Assembly: GCA_030537455.1 (NCBI GenBank)
Contig: JAUNMR010000009.1
Location: 47,966-111,965, forward strand
Reading direction: 5' to 3'
Length of the DNA: 64,000 nucleotides
From: Planctomycetia bacterium
GTDB lineage: Bacteria > Planctomycetota > Planctomycetia > Pirellulales > Thermoguttaceae
The stretch's first letter is position 1; each line of letters starts with the position of its first letter. The notes below the pieces were generated by a model that had not been told where the DNA came from, searched no databases, and saw only the letters and a list, made by a program, of their open reading frames with translations. This document shows positions 54,833 to 63,975 of this stretch, piece by piece. The position numbers and the translations under genes are program-made.

Positions 54833-55921
54833 ATGAGTAGCGCTGAAAACAAAGTTGAAGAAAACTATGTTGAATTACGCCATATTAACAAACGATTTGG
54901 CGATTTTCAAGCGTCGCGCGACGTTAATTTAGGCGTCAAAAAAGGTCGACTTGTAGCTCTTCTTGGCTCTTCCGGTAGTGGTAAAACCACCATCTTACGT
55001 ATGATAGCGGGTCTTGAGACTCCTGATTCCGGTGAAATCCTCATCGACGGTAAGGTCGTCAACGACGTGCCCGGAAGCGAGCGTGGGATCGGTTTCGTCT
55101 TTCAAAGCTACGCGCTATTTCGCTACATGACCGTGTACGACAATATTGCGTTTGGTCTACGTGTTAAAAAGACGAGCAAGGCGGAAATTGACGATCGCGT
55201 CCACGAATTGCTCAAGCTGATCAATTGCGAAGGTCTTGAAAAGCGATATCCCAGCCAACTTTCCGGTGGTCAGCGTCAACGCGTTGCCTTCGCGCGCGCT
55301 CTGGCTCCGCGACCACAACTGTTACTGCTCGACGAACCTTTCGCCGCGATTGACGCCAAAATTCGTCTGGAACTGCGCTCCTGGTTGCGTGAGATGATCA
55401 CAAATCTCCATATTACCAGTATCTTTGTTACACACGACCAGGACGAAGCTATTGAAGTCGCCGACGACATTATCGTGACAGATCATGGCGGTATCGAACA
55501 GATCGGTTCGGCACGAGAACTCTATACCAATCCGAAAACGCCCTTTGTCGCTCAGTTTATTGGTAATTCCATTGTTGTGAACGACTACGCGCGCTTTCAG
55601 TTCTTCCATGACGTCGGCGAAGGAACCAAGGCGATTCTTAGACCCGAATTTATTGCGGTCTTTAAGAAAGGCGAAAACAAACAGTTCCTCAGTTCCGCCG
55701 AAGAAGGTCTGGTGGAAGACGTTATTTTTCGAGGGGATAGTTTGGAAATTCGCGTGAGGATTCACGGCTTTGTTCTGTCCGCTACGCGTAGTATCAATGA
55801 TCCGATGATTGAAATTGGAGAAACGGTTGACGTGTTCGTCTATCGTCTCTTTGTTATCAAAGGCGATACAATTGAACTACACGATAATGAATCCCTCAAA
55901 AAAGAAAGCGTGGTAATCTGA
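54833..55921 (+). CDS. cysA: Sulfate/thiosulfate ABC transporter ATPase
   Basis: A 362-residue ATPase with Walker A LLGSSGSGKTT, Q-loop FVFQSYALFRYMTVYDNIAFG (the FRxMTVxDNIAFGL motif is typical of CysA), signature LSGGQRQR, Walker B LLLLDEPFAAID and switch FVTHDQDEA. A C-terminal TOBE-type domain (about 240-362) probably adjusts specificity. An AAAGGAGG site precedes the ATG. aprA begins two bases after its stop. Confidence 0.94.
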   Translation: MSSAENKVEENYVELRHINKRFGDFQASRDVNLGVKKGRLVALLGSSGSGKTTILRMIAGLETPDSGEILIDGKVVNDVPGSERGIGFVFQSYALFRYMTVYDNIAFGLRVKKTSKAEIDDRVHELLKLINCEGLEKRYPSQLSGGQRQRVAFARALAPRPQLLLLDEPFAAIDAKIRLELRSWLREMITNLHITSIFVTHDQDEAIEVADDIIVTDHGGIEQIGSARELYTNPKTPFVAQFIGNSIVVNDYARFQFFHDVGEGTKAILRPEFIAVFKKGENKQFLSSAEEGLVEDVIFRGDSLEIRVRIHGFVLSATRSINDPMIEIGETVDVFVYRLFVIKGDTIELHDNESLKKESVVI

Positions 55922-55923
55922 TC

Positions 55924-57624
55924 GTGACCTGTTCCCTCAAACTTAATGAAGTTGTCGCTGACGTGCTCATTCTTGGCGGTGGAACTGCCGGATGTTACGC
56001 CGCAATTACTCTCGCTAGAAAGAATCCGAACTTACGGATTGTGATTCTCGAGAAAGCTAATATTAAACGCTCCGGTTGCCTCGCCGCTGGCGTGAATGCA
56101 ATTAACGCCTATATCACAGATGGTTACTCCGTCGACGAATATGTCGAATACGTACGCTGGGACGCCGCGAAAATTATACGCGACGACCTCGTTCGTTCGA
56201 TGGCCTTGCGGTTCAATCGTATTGCGGGCGATCTGGAGCAAATGGGGCTGGTCTTTCTTAAAGACGCCAATGGCAATTACGTTTCGCGAGGGAGAAGGAA
56301 CGTCAAAATTAACGGCGAAAATATCAAGCCGATTTTGGCTAAAGAAACTCAGAAATACGAAAATATCAAGGTTTATAACCATGTCAATGCGACCGATCTG
56401 ATTCTCAAGGACGGTCGCGTCGTTGGCGCCGTCGGCTTTGCCGTGGAATTTCCCGAACGCTATTTGATCCATGCTCGCGCCGTTTTGATCGCTTGTGGCG
56501 GGGCGTCCGGACTCTACCGACCAAATAACCCGGGGTTCTCTCGTCATAAGATGTGGTATTCTCCTTTTAACGTCGGCTCTGGTTATGCCATGGGTATTCG
56601 CGCCGGCGCTGAAATGACCAGTTTGGAAATGCGTTTCGTTGCGCAACGTTGCAAAGACGTTATCGCGCCAACCGGTACGATTGCGCTGGGCGTCGGCGCC
56701 AAAGAGATTAACTGCTTGGGAGAGTGTTACTCCGAACGCTATGGTCTTTCCACCTCCGGACGCGCACATGGCGCAACGAACGAAGCGCTGGAAGGACGAG
56801 GTCCTTGTTATCTCAAAACCGTTGGCGTTACAAAAGAACAAGAGGACGACCTCCTAAAGGCTTATCTCAATATGGCGCCAGCGCAAACGTTACGTTGGCT
56901 CGAAAGCGGTCGACGTCCTAGACTGTGTAACGTTGAGTTTGAAGGTTCCGAGCCGTATGTTGTCGGAGGACACACCGGAAGCGGTTTTTGGGTCGACGTC
57001 GATCGACGCGCTACCGTCCCACGTCTCTACGCCGCCGGCGACGTCGTGGGGGGCGCTCCTAAGAAGTTCGTTACAGGCGCTTTAGCCGAAGGAGAAATTG
57101 CCGCGGAAGCGATCCTCGCCGATATCTCCGACGATCCGGACGAACTGGATCTGTCGCCCAATCCTGACGCTGAGAAAAAGTTCGAAGAGTATCAAATGGC
57201 GTTGGAACCGAAAGCGTTCTTTCTTTATGACCTGACTCAACTGGAAGAGGCGATGCAAAAGGTTATGGACGTCTATGCCGGCGGAATAAGCCCTGCTTAT
57301 CGCTATAATGCACGACAACTCGACATGGCAAGCGACCAGATCAGACAGCTGGAAGAGATTATCAATCTCGCTCATGTCGATGATATGAATGAGTTGTTGA
57401 GGTTTTACGAACTGAAGGATCGACTCTTATTGTGTCGTGCGCTCATTGCTCATATGAATGAACGTCACGAGACTCGGTGGCCCGGATTTGGCGTCAATAC
57501 CGATTTCCCCAAGGTCGATAAAAAATGGGAAGTCTTTGTTAATTCAGTATTTACAGACAACGAATTTAAAATGATCTTACGGCAATTGAACCCCGGGGAG
57601 GACACATATGAGTATTCACATTGA
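55924..57624 (+). CDS. aprA: Adenylylsulfate reductase alpha subunit-like flavoprotein
   Basis: Reduces APS to sulfite and AMP. The 566-residue flavoprotein has the FAD fold ILGGGTAGCYAAITLA (about 15-30), CGGASGLYRPNNPGFSRHKM and a family-typical GSGYAMGIRAGAE. It starts with a GTG two bases after cysA. Length fits the short AprA of anaerobes used for assimilation, rather than longer sulfate-reducer forms. The downstream aprB overlaps its end by 17 bases. In an operon with sulfate import, sulfite reductase and sirohaem synthase, assimilation is the likely role. ATP sulfurylase, needed to make APS, is absent from the window. Confidence 0.9.
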   Translation: MTCSLKLNEVVADVLILGGGTAGCYAAITLARKNPNLRIVILEKANIKRSGCLAAGVNAINAYITDGYSVDEYVEYVRWDAAKIIRDDLVRSMALRFNRIAGDLEQMGLVFLKDANGNYVSRGRRNVKINGENIKPILAKETQKYENIKVYNHVNATDLILKDGRVVGAVGFAVEFPERYLIHARAVLIACGGASGLYRPNNPGFSRHKMWYSPFNVGSGYAMGIRAGAEMTSLEMRFVAQRCKDVIAPTGTIALGVGAKEINCLGECYSERYGLSTSGRAHGATNEALEGRGPCYLKTVGVTKEQEDDLLKAYLNMAPAQTLRWLESGRRPRLCNVEFEGSEPYVVGGHTGSGFWVDVDRRATVPRLYAAGDVVGGAPKKFVTGALAEGEIAAEAILADISDDPDELDLSPNPDAEKKFEEYQMALEPKAFFLYDLTQLEEAMQKVMDVYAGGISPAYRYNARQLDMASDQIRQLEEIINLAHVDDMNELLRFYELKDRLLLCRALIAHMNERHETRWPGFGVNTDFPKVDKKWEVFVNSVFTDNEFKMILRQLNPGEDTYEYSH

Positions 57625-57922
57625 TCAATCTTCCTGTGTCGGTTGCAGATCCTGTGTCGAGGTGTGTCCCGGTAATTTGATCCATATTAATTCCGAACAC
57701 AAAGCGGAAATTAAACGCCCTGAGGACTGTTGGGGGTGCGCGTCCTGCCTGAAAGAATGTCGCTTCAACGCAGTCGCGTATTACCTCGGCGCTGACGTCG
57801 GCGGTCGTGGCGCGCTCATGCGCGTGCACACCGAAGGCGATTTGTCACACTGGATTATCACCAAACCAAACTCCGAATCTATTACGATTACTGTAGATCG
57901 AAAACAAGCAAATAAATATTAA
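57608..57922 (+). CDS. aprB: Adenylylsulfate reductase beta subunit-like ferredoxin
   Basis: A 104-residue ferredoxin with two 4Fe-4S motifs: Cys10, 13, 16 and 20 in CVGCRSCVEVC, and Cys41, 44, 47 and 51 in CWGCASCLKEC. It passes electrons to the FAD of AprA. It is shorter than the AprB of sulfate reducers, which has a C-terminal extension wrapping AprA. A strong GGGGAGGA box lies inside the end of aprA, showing tight translational coupling. Confidence 0.9.
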   Translation: MSIHIDQSSCVGCRSCVEVCPGNLIHINSEHKAEIKRPEDCWGCASCLKECRFNAVAYYLGADVGGRGALMRVHTEGDLSHWIITKPNSESITITVDRKQANKY

Positions 57923-57928
57923 CCGTTT

Positions 57929-57970
57929 AAAAGACGCTATGTATCGGCTAACCCTATAGATTGCGTCTTT
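57929..57970 (+). other. Weak hairpin between aprB and the sulfite reductase gene
   Basis: AAAAGACGC and GCGTCTTT pair across a 25-base loop, followed by CTATTG. It may partly end transcription or be a processing point inside the operon. Confidence 0.4.
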
Positions 57971-57996
57971 CTATTGATTTACCAGAGGCGTCTTAA

Positions 57997-58881
57997 ATGG
58001 CTACAGATTACGCTACGCTTAAAGCGAATGGATATATGCGTCAGATTCAGCCCGACCACTTTTCAATGCGTCTACGCGTTGTGGGCGGCCACGTTGACTC
58101 CACACAACTACAACGGATTTCTGAGGTTGCGCAGAAATATGGTCGCGGTTATGTGCACCTAACTTCGCGCCAAGGAATTGAAATTCCCTTCATTCGTCTA
58201 GAGGATATTGACGCTGTTCAAAAGGAACTTGCGGAAGCGAACGTCTTCCTTGGCGCCGCCGGTCCACGCGTACGTTCCATTACCGCATGTCAAGGCGGAA
58301 GATGTTGTCCCAGCGGCGCAATCGACGCCTACGACTTGGCGTGTAAGTTGGACGCGCGATATTTCGGTCGCGCGTTGCCTCATAAATTCAAGATTGGCGT
58401 CACCGGCTGTCCTAATAATTGCCTGAAAGCTGAAGAGAACGATCTAGGCGCTAAAGGCGCGGTAGAAACCTCCTGGAACGCTGACTCTTGTGCCTTTTGC
58501 AGCGCGTGCCAAAAGTGTTGCAAAAGAAAGGCAATTGAAGTAAATCGGCAGGATAAAACGCTTACCGTTGATCGCGAGAAATGCAATCATTGCGGTCGCT
58601 GTGCAAGCGTTTGTCCCAAAGGCGCCATGGTTGGTAAAAAGGGAACCCTCTTGTCCTTCGGCGGTACTTTTGGGAACAATGTGGTTCAAGGGCGCGCCAT
58701 ACTGCCGATTATCTTTGACGAGAACGTGCTCTTTAGCGTATGCGACGCCACCGTCGATTATTTCGAACAGAACGCCAATCGTGGCGAACGTTTCGCCGGA
58801 ACGCTCCAACGACTCGGTTGGGAACCCTTTGTTCAAGTCGTTCAGGGGGCGTATGATCGTTCTGTTAATCAGACTAATTAA
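57997..58881 (+). CDS. Small siroheme sulfite reductase with ferredoxin domain
   Basis: A 294-residue enzyme that reduces sulfite to sulfide in the cytoplasm. The siroheme/4Fe-4S ligands are Cys98 and Cys104 (CQGGRCCPSG) and Cys138 and Cys142 (GVTGCPNNC). A ferredoxin-like domain near the C-terminus adds Cys165-168-171 plus Cys174 or 175, and Cys196-199-202-206. It resembles AsrC or the group III (Dsr-like) half-length reductases rather than CysI (about 570 residues). No AsrA/AsrB partners are in the window, so the electron donor may be a ferredoxin. It lies in the AprAB operon, matching a route APS-sulfite-sulfide. Confidence 0.88.
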   Translation: MATDYATLKANGYMRQIQPDHFSMRLRVVGGHVDSTQLQRISEVAQKYGRGYVHLTSRQGIEIPFIRLEDIDAVQKELAEANVFLGAAGPRVRSITACQGGRCCPSGAIDAYDLACKLDARYFGRALPHKFKIGVTGCPNNCLKAEENDLGAKGAVETSWNADSCAFCSACQKCCKRKAIEVNRQDKTLTVDREKCNHCGRCASVCPKGAMVGKKGTLLSFGGTFGNNVVQGRAILPIIFDENVLFSVCDATVDYFEQNANRGERFAGTLQRLGWEPFVQVVQGAYDRSVNQTN

Positions 58882-58925
58882 CGCAGTTCTATCTGCGCGC
58901 TTTGTGTTTTTAGATCGGACAGACT

Positions 58926-60320
58926 ATGGCTTACTTTCCCTTCTTGATCAATCTGACGGATAAGATCGGTTTGATTGTAGGCGCTGGAAGCGTCGCACTC
59001 CAGAAGGCGATCCAGCTTCGATCGTTCGGGCTAAAACTACGTGTAGTCGCCCCAACGCCCTTGCGTGAGTTTCGTGCGCTTGATTGTGTTGATTTACTAG
59101 AACGACCTTTCAGCGACGACGATATTGCCACAGACGTTGATTTTGTTGTCGCTGCAACCGATTCTCGTACGCTCAATCGTCACATCGCACAGCGATGTCA
59201 AGACGCTAAGATTCCCGTGAATTGCGTTGACGATCCCGACGCGTCCTCCTTTATTTTTCCCGCTATTGTTAAACGCGACGATCTGGTTGTCGCGATTTCA
59301 ACTAACGGTAAGGCGCCGTCTCTGGCGGTGAGAATTAAAGAATGGATCGAATCGCTTATTCCCAGCGAATTCGGGCGCGTTGTTAAGAATCTCGTCACTA
59401 CACGCGCAATTATGAAGGAGCGTAAGCTCGCGTGCAGCGCTCGTAAAAGACTGCTTAGGAATATTTTAGATATTGCCGTCCATGTGGATTCGCACCTTTC
59501 GACACAGCGGTTAGAAGAACTGATTGACTCGGAATGTGAGGGCAAACTCTCCACTGGTCGCGTCGATTTTATTGGCGCTGGCGCGGGTGATAAATCCTTG
59601 TTGACGGTACGCGCTCTGCGACGCCTCGCCAATTGCGACGCAGTTCTATACGACGATTTAATCGATAAGTCTCTTCTCGACGATTTGTCGGAAGACGTTG
59701 TGAAAATTGCAGTTGGCAAACGCGCAGGTCTACCCTCTGCTCGACAAGGCGATATATGTCAGAAGATGATCGACCTTGCCAGGCAGGGACTGCATGTTGT
59801 GAGGCTCAAGGGGGGCGATCCTTTGCTCTTCGGACGTGCCGTTGAGGAAGCGCAAGCGTTACAAGAGGCGCAAATTCCCTTCACCTGGACGCCCGGTGTG
59901 AGTTCTGCCTTCTATATTCCCATGGAGGCGGGCGTGCCTCTCACTTGTCGTAACCTTAGTCGTAGCGTGCACATTGCAACGGCTCATACCGTTCAGTCTG
60001 ACCTGTTTGAACAGCTGCCGATCTTCGCGCGACTTAACGGCACGTTAGTCGTTCTCATGGGATTGAGTGTGATCGACAAGATTGTCGCATCGCTCATAGA
60101 GGGCGGTAAATCCAAGAACACGCCTGTCGCGGTGATTGCCGGGGGTAACGCTCCCGTGAAATACGTCGTGAGAGGTCGACTTGACGATATCGTCCAAAAA
60201 TGTGAAGAACAAAACGTTTCCCCGCCTGCGGTTATTGTCATTGGCGAGGTCGCTGGGTTCGACCTGAATTCTCCAGATTGCAAAATTGATAATTTAATTG
60301 TTTCGCAACGTCAAAGTTGA
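58926..60320 (+). CDS. cysG: Siroheme synthase (precorrin-2 dehydrogenase/ferrochelatase plus SUMT)
   Basis: A 464-residue bifunctional enzyme. Residues 1-about 200 form the NAD-dependent CysG N-terminal domain (LIVGAGSVALQKAIQL) that oxidises precorrin-2 and inserts iron. Residues about 205-464 are uroporphyrinogen-III C-methyltransferase (VDFIGAGAGDKSLLTVRAL, RLKGGDPLLFGRAVEE, TPGVSSA). It makes the sirohaem cofactor of the preceding sulfite reductase, explaining its place in the operon. Order matches classic CysG fusions. Confidence 0.94.
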   Translation: MAYFPFLINLTDKIGLIVGAGSVALQKAIQLRSFGLKLRVVAPTPLREFRALDCVDLLERPFSDDDIATDVDFVVAATDSRTLNRHIAQRCQDAKIPVNCVDDPDASSFIFPAIVKRDDLVVAISTNGKAPSLAVRIKEWIESLIPSEFGRVVKNLVTTRAIMKERKLACSARKRLLRNILDIAVHVDSHLSTQRLEELIDSECEGKLSTGRVDFIGAGAGDKSLLTVRALRRLANCDAVLYDDLIDKSLLDDLSEDVVKIAVGKRAGLPSARQGDICQKMIDLARQGLHVVRLKGGDPLLFGRAVEEAQALQEAQIPFTWTPGVSSAFYIPMEAGVPLTCRNLSRSVHIATAHTVQSDLFEQLPIFARLNGTLVVLMGLSVIDKIVASLIEGGKSKNTPVAVIAGGNAPVKYVVRGRLDDIVQKCEEQNVSPPAVIVIGEVAGFDLNSPDCKIDNLIVSQRQS

Positions 60321-60382
60321 CGTCACCCTGGCGTGTTATACGCCTTCTTTTTAACAACGTGTGAATAGGTTGCTTATAGTTT

Positions 60383-61291
60383 ATGACATTACAACAACTG
60401 CAATATGCCGTAACGATCGCTGAGATGGGGTCGATTAATAAAGCGGCCAATGAACTCTACGTCTCTCAGTCGGCTTTGTCTTGCGCTATGAGAGACCTAG
60501 AAAAAGAAATTCATACCACAGTCTTTATGCGTACCAATCGCGGTATTATTGTGACCGCCGATGGCGAGGTCTTTCTAGGGTATGCGCGACAAATCCTAGA
60601 ACAGTACCGACTCATGGAGTATAAATACCTCAAGACTGAAACGCGTAAGCATAAGTTTTCAGTCTCGATGCAACACTATACCTTTGCGGTACAAGCGTTT
60701 ATCAATACCGTGAAGAAATATGGCGCCGACGAATTCGAGTTTGCCGTCTACGAAACTCAAACTCATACGGTCATTCAAAACGTAAAGACCCTCAAAAGTG
60801 AGATCGGCGTTTTATATCTCAATGACTTCAATCGTGACGTGCTCAATAAGATTTTTTATGACAGCGACGTGGAGTACGTTCCTCTGTTCGAATGCCCCAT
60901 CTCGGTCTACCTTTGGCGCGAACATCCACTTGCACAATATTCGTCTATTTCCATGGACGACCTGGCGTCGTATCCATGCCTGTCCTTTGAACAGGGCGTC
61001 GGCAACTCCTTCTATTACGCGGAGGAAGTTATGAGCGCCTATCCTTATCGTCAGATCATCAAGACCAGCGATCGCGCGACAATGCTAAATTTAATGGTCG
61101 GTCTCAATGGCTATACTCTGTGCTGCGGTATTATTTGCGAAGAGTTAAATGGCGAATACTATTGCTCTGTACCGCTCGCAACACAGGAAAAAATGACGAT
61201 CGGTTACATCAAAAAGAAACAGTCTGCTCTGTCTAACGTCGGAAATGAGTTCATTTCAGAACTTAAAAAGTTTGACCCGGATTTAGCATAG
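60383..61291 (+). CDS. LysR-type transcriptional regulator
   Basis: A 302-residue regulator. The N-terminal HTH reads MTLQQLQYAVTIAEMGSINK, then AANELYVSQSALSCAMRDLE. The C-terminal substrate-binding domain spans about 90-295. By its place after cysG it probably controls the sulfate operon in the way CysB does, sensing a sulfur metabolite. The dyad near 51782 is a candidate site. The specific ligand is inferred. The gene is the last of the operon. Confidence 0.88.
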   Translation: MTLQQLQYAVTIAEMGSINKAANELYVSQSALSCAMRDLEKEIHTTVFMRTNRGIIVTADGEVFLGYARQILEQYRLMEYKYLKTETRKHKFSVSMQHYTFAVQAFINTVKKYGADEFEFAVYETQTHTVIQNVKTLKSEIGVLYLNDFNRDVLNKIFYDSDVEYVPLFECPISVYLWREHPLAQYSSISMDDLASYPCLSFEQGVGNSFYYAEEVMSAYPYRQIIKTSDRATMLNLMVGLNGYTLCCGIICEELNGEYYCSVPLATQEKMTIGYIKKKQSALSNVGNEFISELKKFDPDLA

Positions 61292-61558
61292 TGGCAAACG
61301 ACCTTTGCGTCTAACATTGAGTCGTGCCCAATTGACGGCGCTGTTATAACCCTAAGACTTCCATCGCGATTTAACGAAACCCTCGTTTTCGCGTTGAACC
61401 TCGTTATGCTATTTAGGCGTTAGGGTCGATTGTTCTAGACAGAGCAATCGACCCTTGGCGTTTTGACGCGTCTACTAACACACTGGTTACACGTTTGCAC
61501 TTGGTTTCAAGGAACTTTGCTACTTAGCTCCACTATGACGTGCTAGAGCGTGTTGACG
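61292..61558 (+). terminator. Region after the sulfate operon with an inverted repeat
   Basis: AGGGTCGATTG (61422-61432) and CAATCGACCCT (61445-61455) form a perfect 11-base stem with a 12-base loop; TGGCGTTTTG follows. This is the likely end of the operon, although the T-run is poor. The rest of the gap shows nothing else. Confidence 0.6.
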
Positions 61559-62315
61559 CTAAACACGATTAAAGTCGTAAATAAGAGCCAATTTGACAAA
61601 TCTGATGAAACATTTGTCGAGTTTATCATACTTGCCGCTGATACGTCTGAACCTTCTGTGCCGAGTAAAGAAACGTCCAACGTCGCTTTGACGCTTGTAC
61701 AATTCTCTGTCATAATCCCAAGGTTCTCGACGATTGGCTTTTGGCGGAACGCCCTGAATCAAGGAATGAGCAATTGCGACTTTCGTTGTTTGACCTCCCT
61801 AGTATTCGTTATACGCCAACAAGTAATAACACGCGTATGAATCCTTAAGGCTTTCAATAAGTATTCGACTTTACGATCGTCCTTTAGGTTGCCACGCGAA
61901 AGGAAAAACAATATTGTAGTCTTGGAATTAACGACTATTATGTGAAACTTTGTGTTTGAGTCTCCGCGAGTCTTACCGATCGCCTGACTTCCGTTTTTTT
62001 AAGCTCCTGGTGCGGCTGAATTAACCTTTATGCTGGTTGAATCCAGTGACAATATCGAAACGTCCGATCCAATCAGACGCTCCGCTTTAAGCTGTGCTTG
62101 AACTCGTTAAAGCACGCCGTTTTCGCACTACCAACGGCGCCGTCAGTAAACCGTACGCCACTTGCCAAACTCAGTCGATAACGCACGCCATGACAACCAT
62201 TTTCAAGCGCCATATAGCAACGCGTTTAAAAATGTAAGATTGTCAATTTGTACATTGCACGTTGCTGTGGCAATAGCGGCTCAATTCGTTTGTATTGTTC
62301 GTGTGTTATCGTCAT
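61559..62315 (-). pseudogene. Degenerate IS5-family (IS427-like) transposase
   Basis: On the minus strand the remains of an IS5-family transposase can be followed through frameshifts and stops. It starts at ATG 62315 (MTITHEQYKRIEPLLPQ), then NALLYMALENGC, LDSTSIKVNSAAPGA, a stop, then IGKTRGDSNTKFHIIV. A C-terminal piece at 61559-61762 reads PWDYDRELYKRQ, then GRFFTRHRRFRRISGKYDKL. The first catalytic Asp (LDST) and C-terminal parts are recognisable, but the gene is broken in several places, so it cannot move by itself. Terminal inverted repeats were not identified. It separates the sulfate operon from the SGNH hydrolase. Confidence 0.85.
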
Positions 62316-62358
62316 AATGCGAGCGAATACTCATTTGGATGAGATGTGTCAGCACGTC

Positions 62359-63975
62359 CTAGTAACTCAGACCTTCCGCCTGGAAGTCAAACGACGTTGC
62401 CCATTGCCAACTCGTGTGACCCACGCGAGACGTCATGATATTAAGACCCTCGTTGAGTTCAACCTCGATTTTGTCTTCATGTTTCTTATGACGTGGCGAC
62501 AGGATATCACTGTAAACCTCCGTCCCATTGAGATAGATCGTCTCGATCGCCGTGGTACTGAAGCCCTCGGAATTAAGCTTGAGTTCACACTTCTGCTCCT
62601 TGGGACTTGTGATATAGCGTACGATATATCCGATATCGAATTCATTTGCGGGCGTAAGGTCGGCCAGGTCGACCGCGTTGGGATTGTTTGCGCCCGTCTT
62701 GTCGGCGCTGGGGTAGTAACAGAACCAAGTAATCTTCTGTGTTTCAGACGCGGGAAGCGACAGTGGATCGCTGTTATTCAACGCGATTTCGTCAATGGCA
62801 TTGCGCTGGTCTTGCGGGAAGTCTTCTGGCTTGCCAAATGGCGTCACGGCATAGCCCACGCTGACAAAGTAGGGCGCATTGATGCGAACTATACGTTCCG
62901 TTTCGCCGAATCGAATTGTGACGTCGGTCGGTAATTCGCTGGTGATTCCCTCCAATACAATACTTACGTGTTGATATCCAAGCGCTTCAAGTTGCGTGTC
63001 AGGCGCCGAAGAGATTTCTTTAAAAGTAGTTCCATTAGGTAAACTTACACTAAGATTATCCTTAGAAACACCTTGGATAACGCCGTCGATGACGATAGGA
63101 ACTGTTAGCGAATTATTCTCACGTGTCTTAAGAATCTCTGGAGTTTTGACAGGAACGTCAGCGACAAAGAAAGTGGCGCTTGGGGTTGTTTTGGCTTTAA
63201 CCTCGTCGCAGACGCGTTCTTTATAGTACCAATCGGCAATTTCTTCCAGCCCCAATGCCTTTAGGAATCCCCAAGCCATGACTTGGTGACCAGCTTGGTT
63301 GGGGTGGACGAAGTCGAGGGTAATGCGAAACTCCGGAGATTCAAATCGCGCGTTGAGGAAATGTCGTTTGAATTCTTTGCGAAGGTCAAAGAATTCACAA
63401 TTCTCCTCCGCAGAAACCTCGGCAATGATTTCGCCGAAACGATCCATAAGCTCATTCTTGAAAGCAAAGGGATTTTCTGTCAGAAGAGTAGGGGGCGTCG
63501 TGACGATTCGTTTAACGTCTGGCGTACGTGCGCGCAGATCTTTAATAAGACTGCGATATTCTTCTTTCCAAGTCGCAAAGCCCTCTTCCGACGTTTGGAT
63601 TGACGGACGTAAAGCGTCGTTCATACCGAGGTGAATGAGGATTACGTCCGCGCCCTTGTCAAATTCGTCTTTGACGTAAATATCTTGAATATCGAGTCGC
63701 TGACGGTTCTCATAGGACGATTGGATTATGCCGCGCCAACTGAAAATCGTTTGCCCACTACCGCCCAAGGGAATGAATTCAATGTCCGAGCCATTTGCTT
63801 CCAGCGCCGCACGAACCTCATGGGCGTAGCCATAAGGTAAATTCATTGAATGTCCCGTGATGGAATCGCCTACGACTAGGACGCGCTCTGCGGAATATGA
63901 CGTCGTCCCCGTCGATAGGAATAGCGTCAATGCTAGTATGGCGAAGATGTGCAACAATTTTCCTTGGGTTCTCAT
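62359..63975 (-). CDS. Secreted SGNH/GDSL hydrolase with C-terminal beta domain
   Basis: A 538-residue protein with a signal peptide (about 1-29, ending SYSA). The SGNH domain (about 30-255) has LVVGDSITGHSMN (nucleophile Ser in GDS), GGSGQTIFSW (Gly block), IHLGMNDALRP (Asn block) and DFVHPNQAGHQVMAW (DxxH). Together these indicate an esterase or carbohydrate deacetylase. The C-terminal region (about 285-538) is beta-rich, with GEILKTREN-like and WQWATSFDFQAEGL ends, perhaps a carbohydrate-binding part. The protein is complete within the window. The substrate is not known. Confidence 0.9.
   Translation of the reverse strand: MRTQGKLLHIFAILALTLFLSTGTTSYSAERVLVVGDSITGHSMNLPYGYAHEVRAALEANGSDIEFIPLGGSGQTIFSWRGIIQSSYENRQRLDIQDIYVKDEFDKGADVILIHLGMNDALRPSIQTSEEGFATWKEEYRSLIKDLRARTPDVKRIVTTPPTLLTENPFAFKNELMDRFGEIIAEVSAEENCEFFDLRKEFKRHFLNARFESPEFRITLDFVHPNQAGHQVMAWGFLKALGLEEIADWYYKERVCDEVKAKTTPSATFFVADVPVKTPEILKTRENNSLTVPIVIDGVIQGVSKDNLSVSLPNGTTFKEISSAPDTQLEALGYQHVSIVLEGITSELPTDVTIRFGETERIVRINAPYFVSVGYAVTPFGKPEDFPQDQRNAIDEIALNNSDPLSLPASETQKITWFCYYPSADKTGANNPNAVDLADLTPANEFDIGYIVRYITSPKEQKCELKLNSEGFSTTAIETIYLNGTEVYSDILSPRHKKHEDKIEVELNEGLNIMTSRVGHTSWQWATSFDFQAEGLSY

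Noticed and set aside
56032..56841. A 269-residue minus-strand frame opposite aprA
   Set aside because: It is antisense to a well-conserved enzyme with typical shadow composition.
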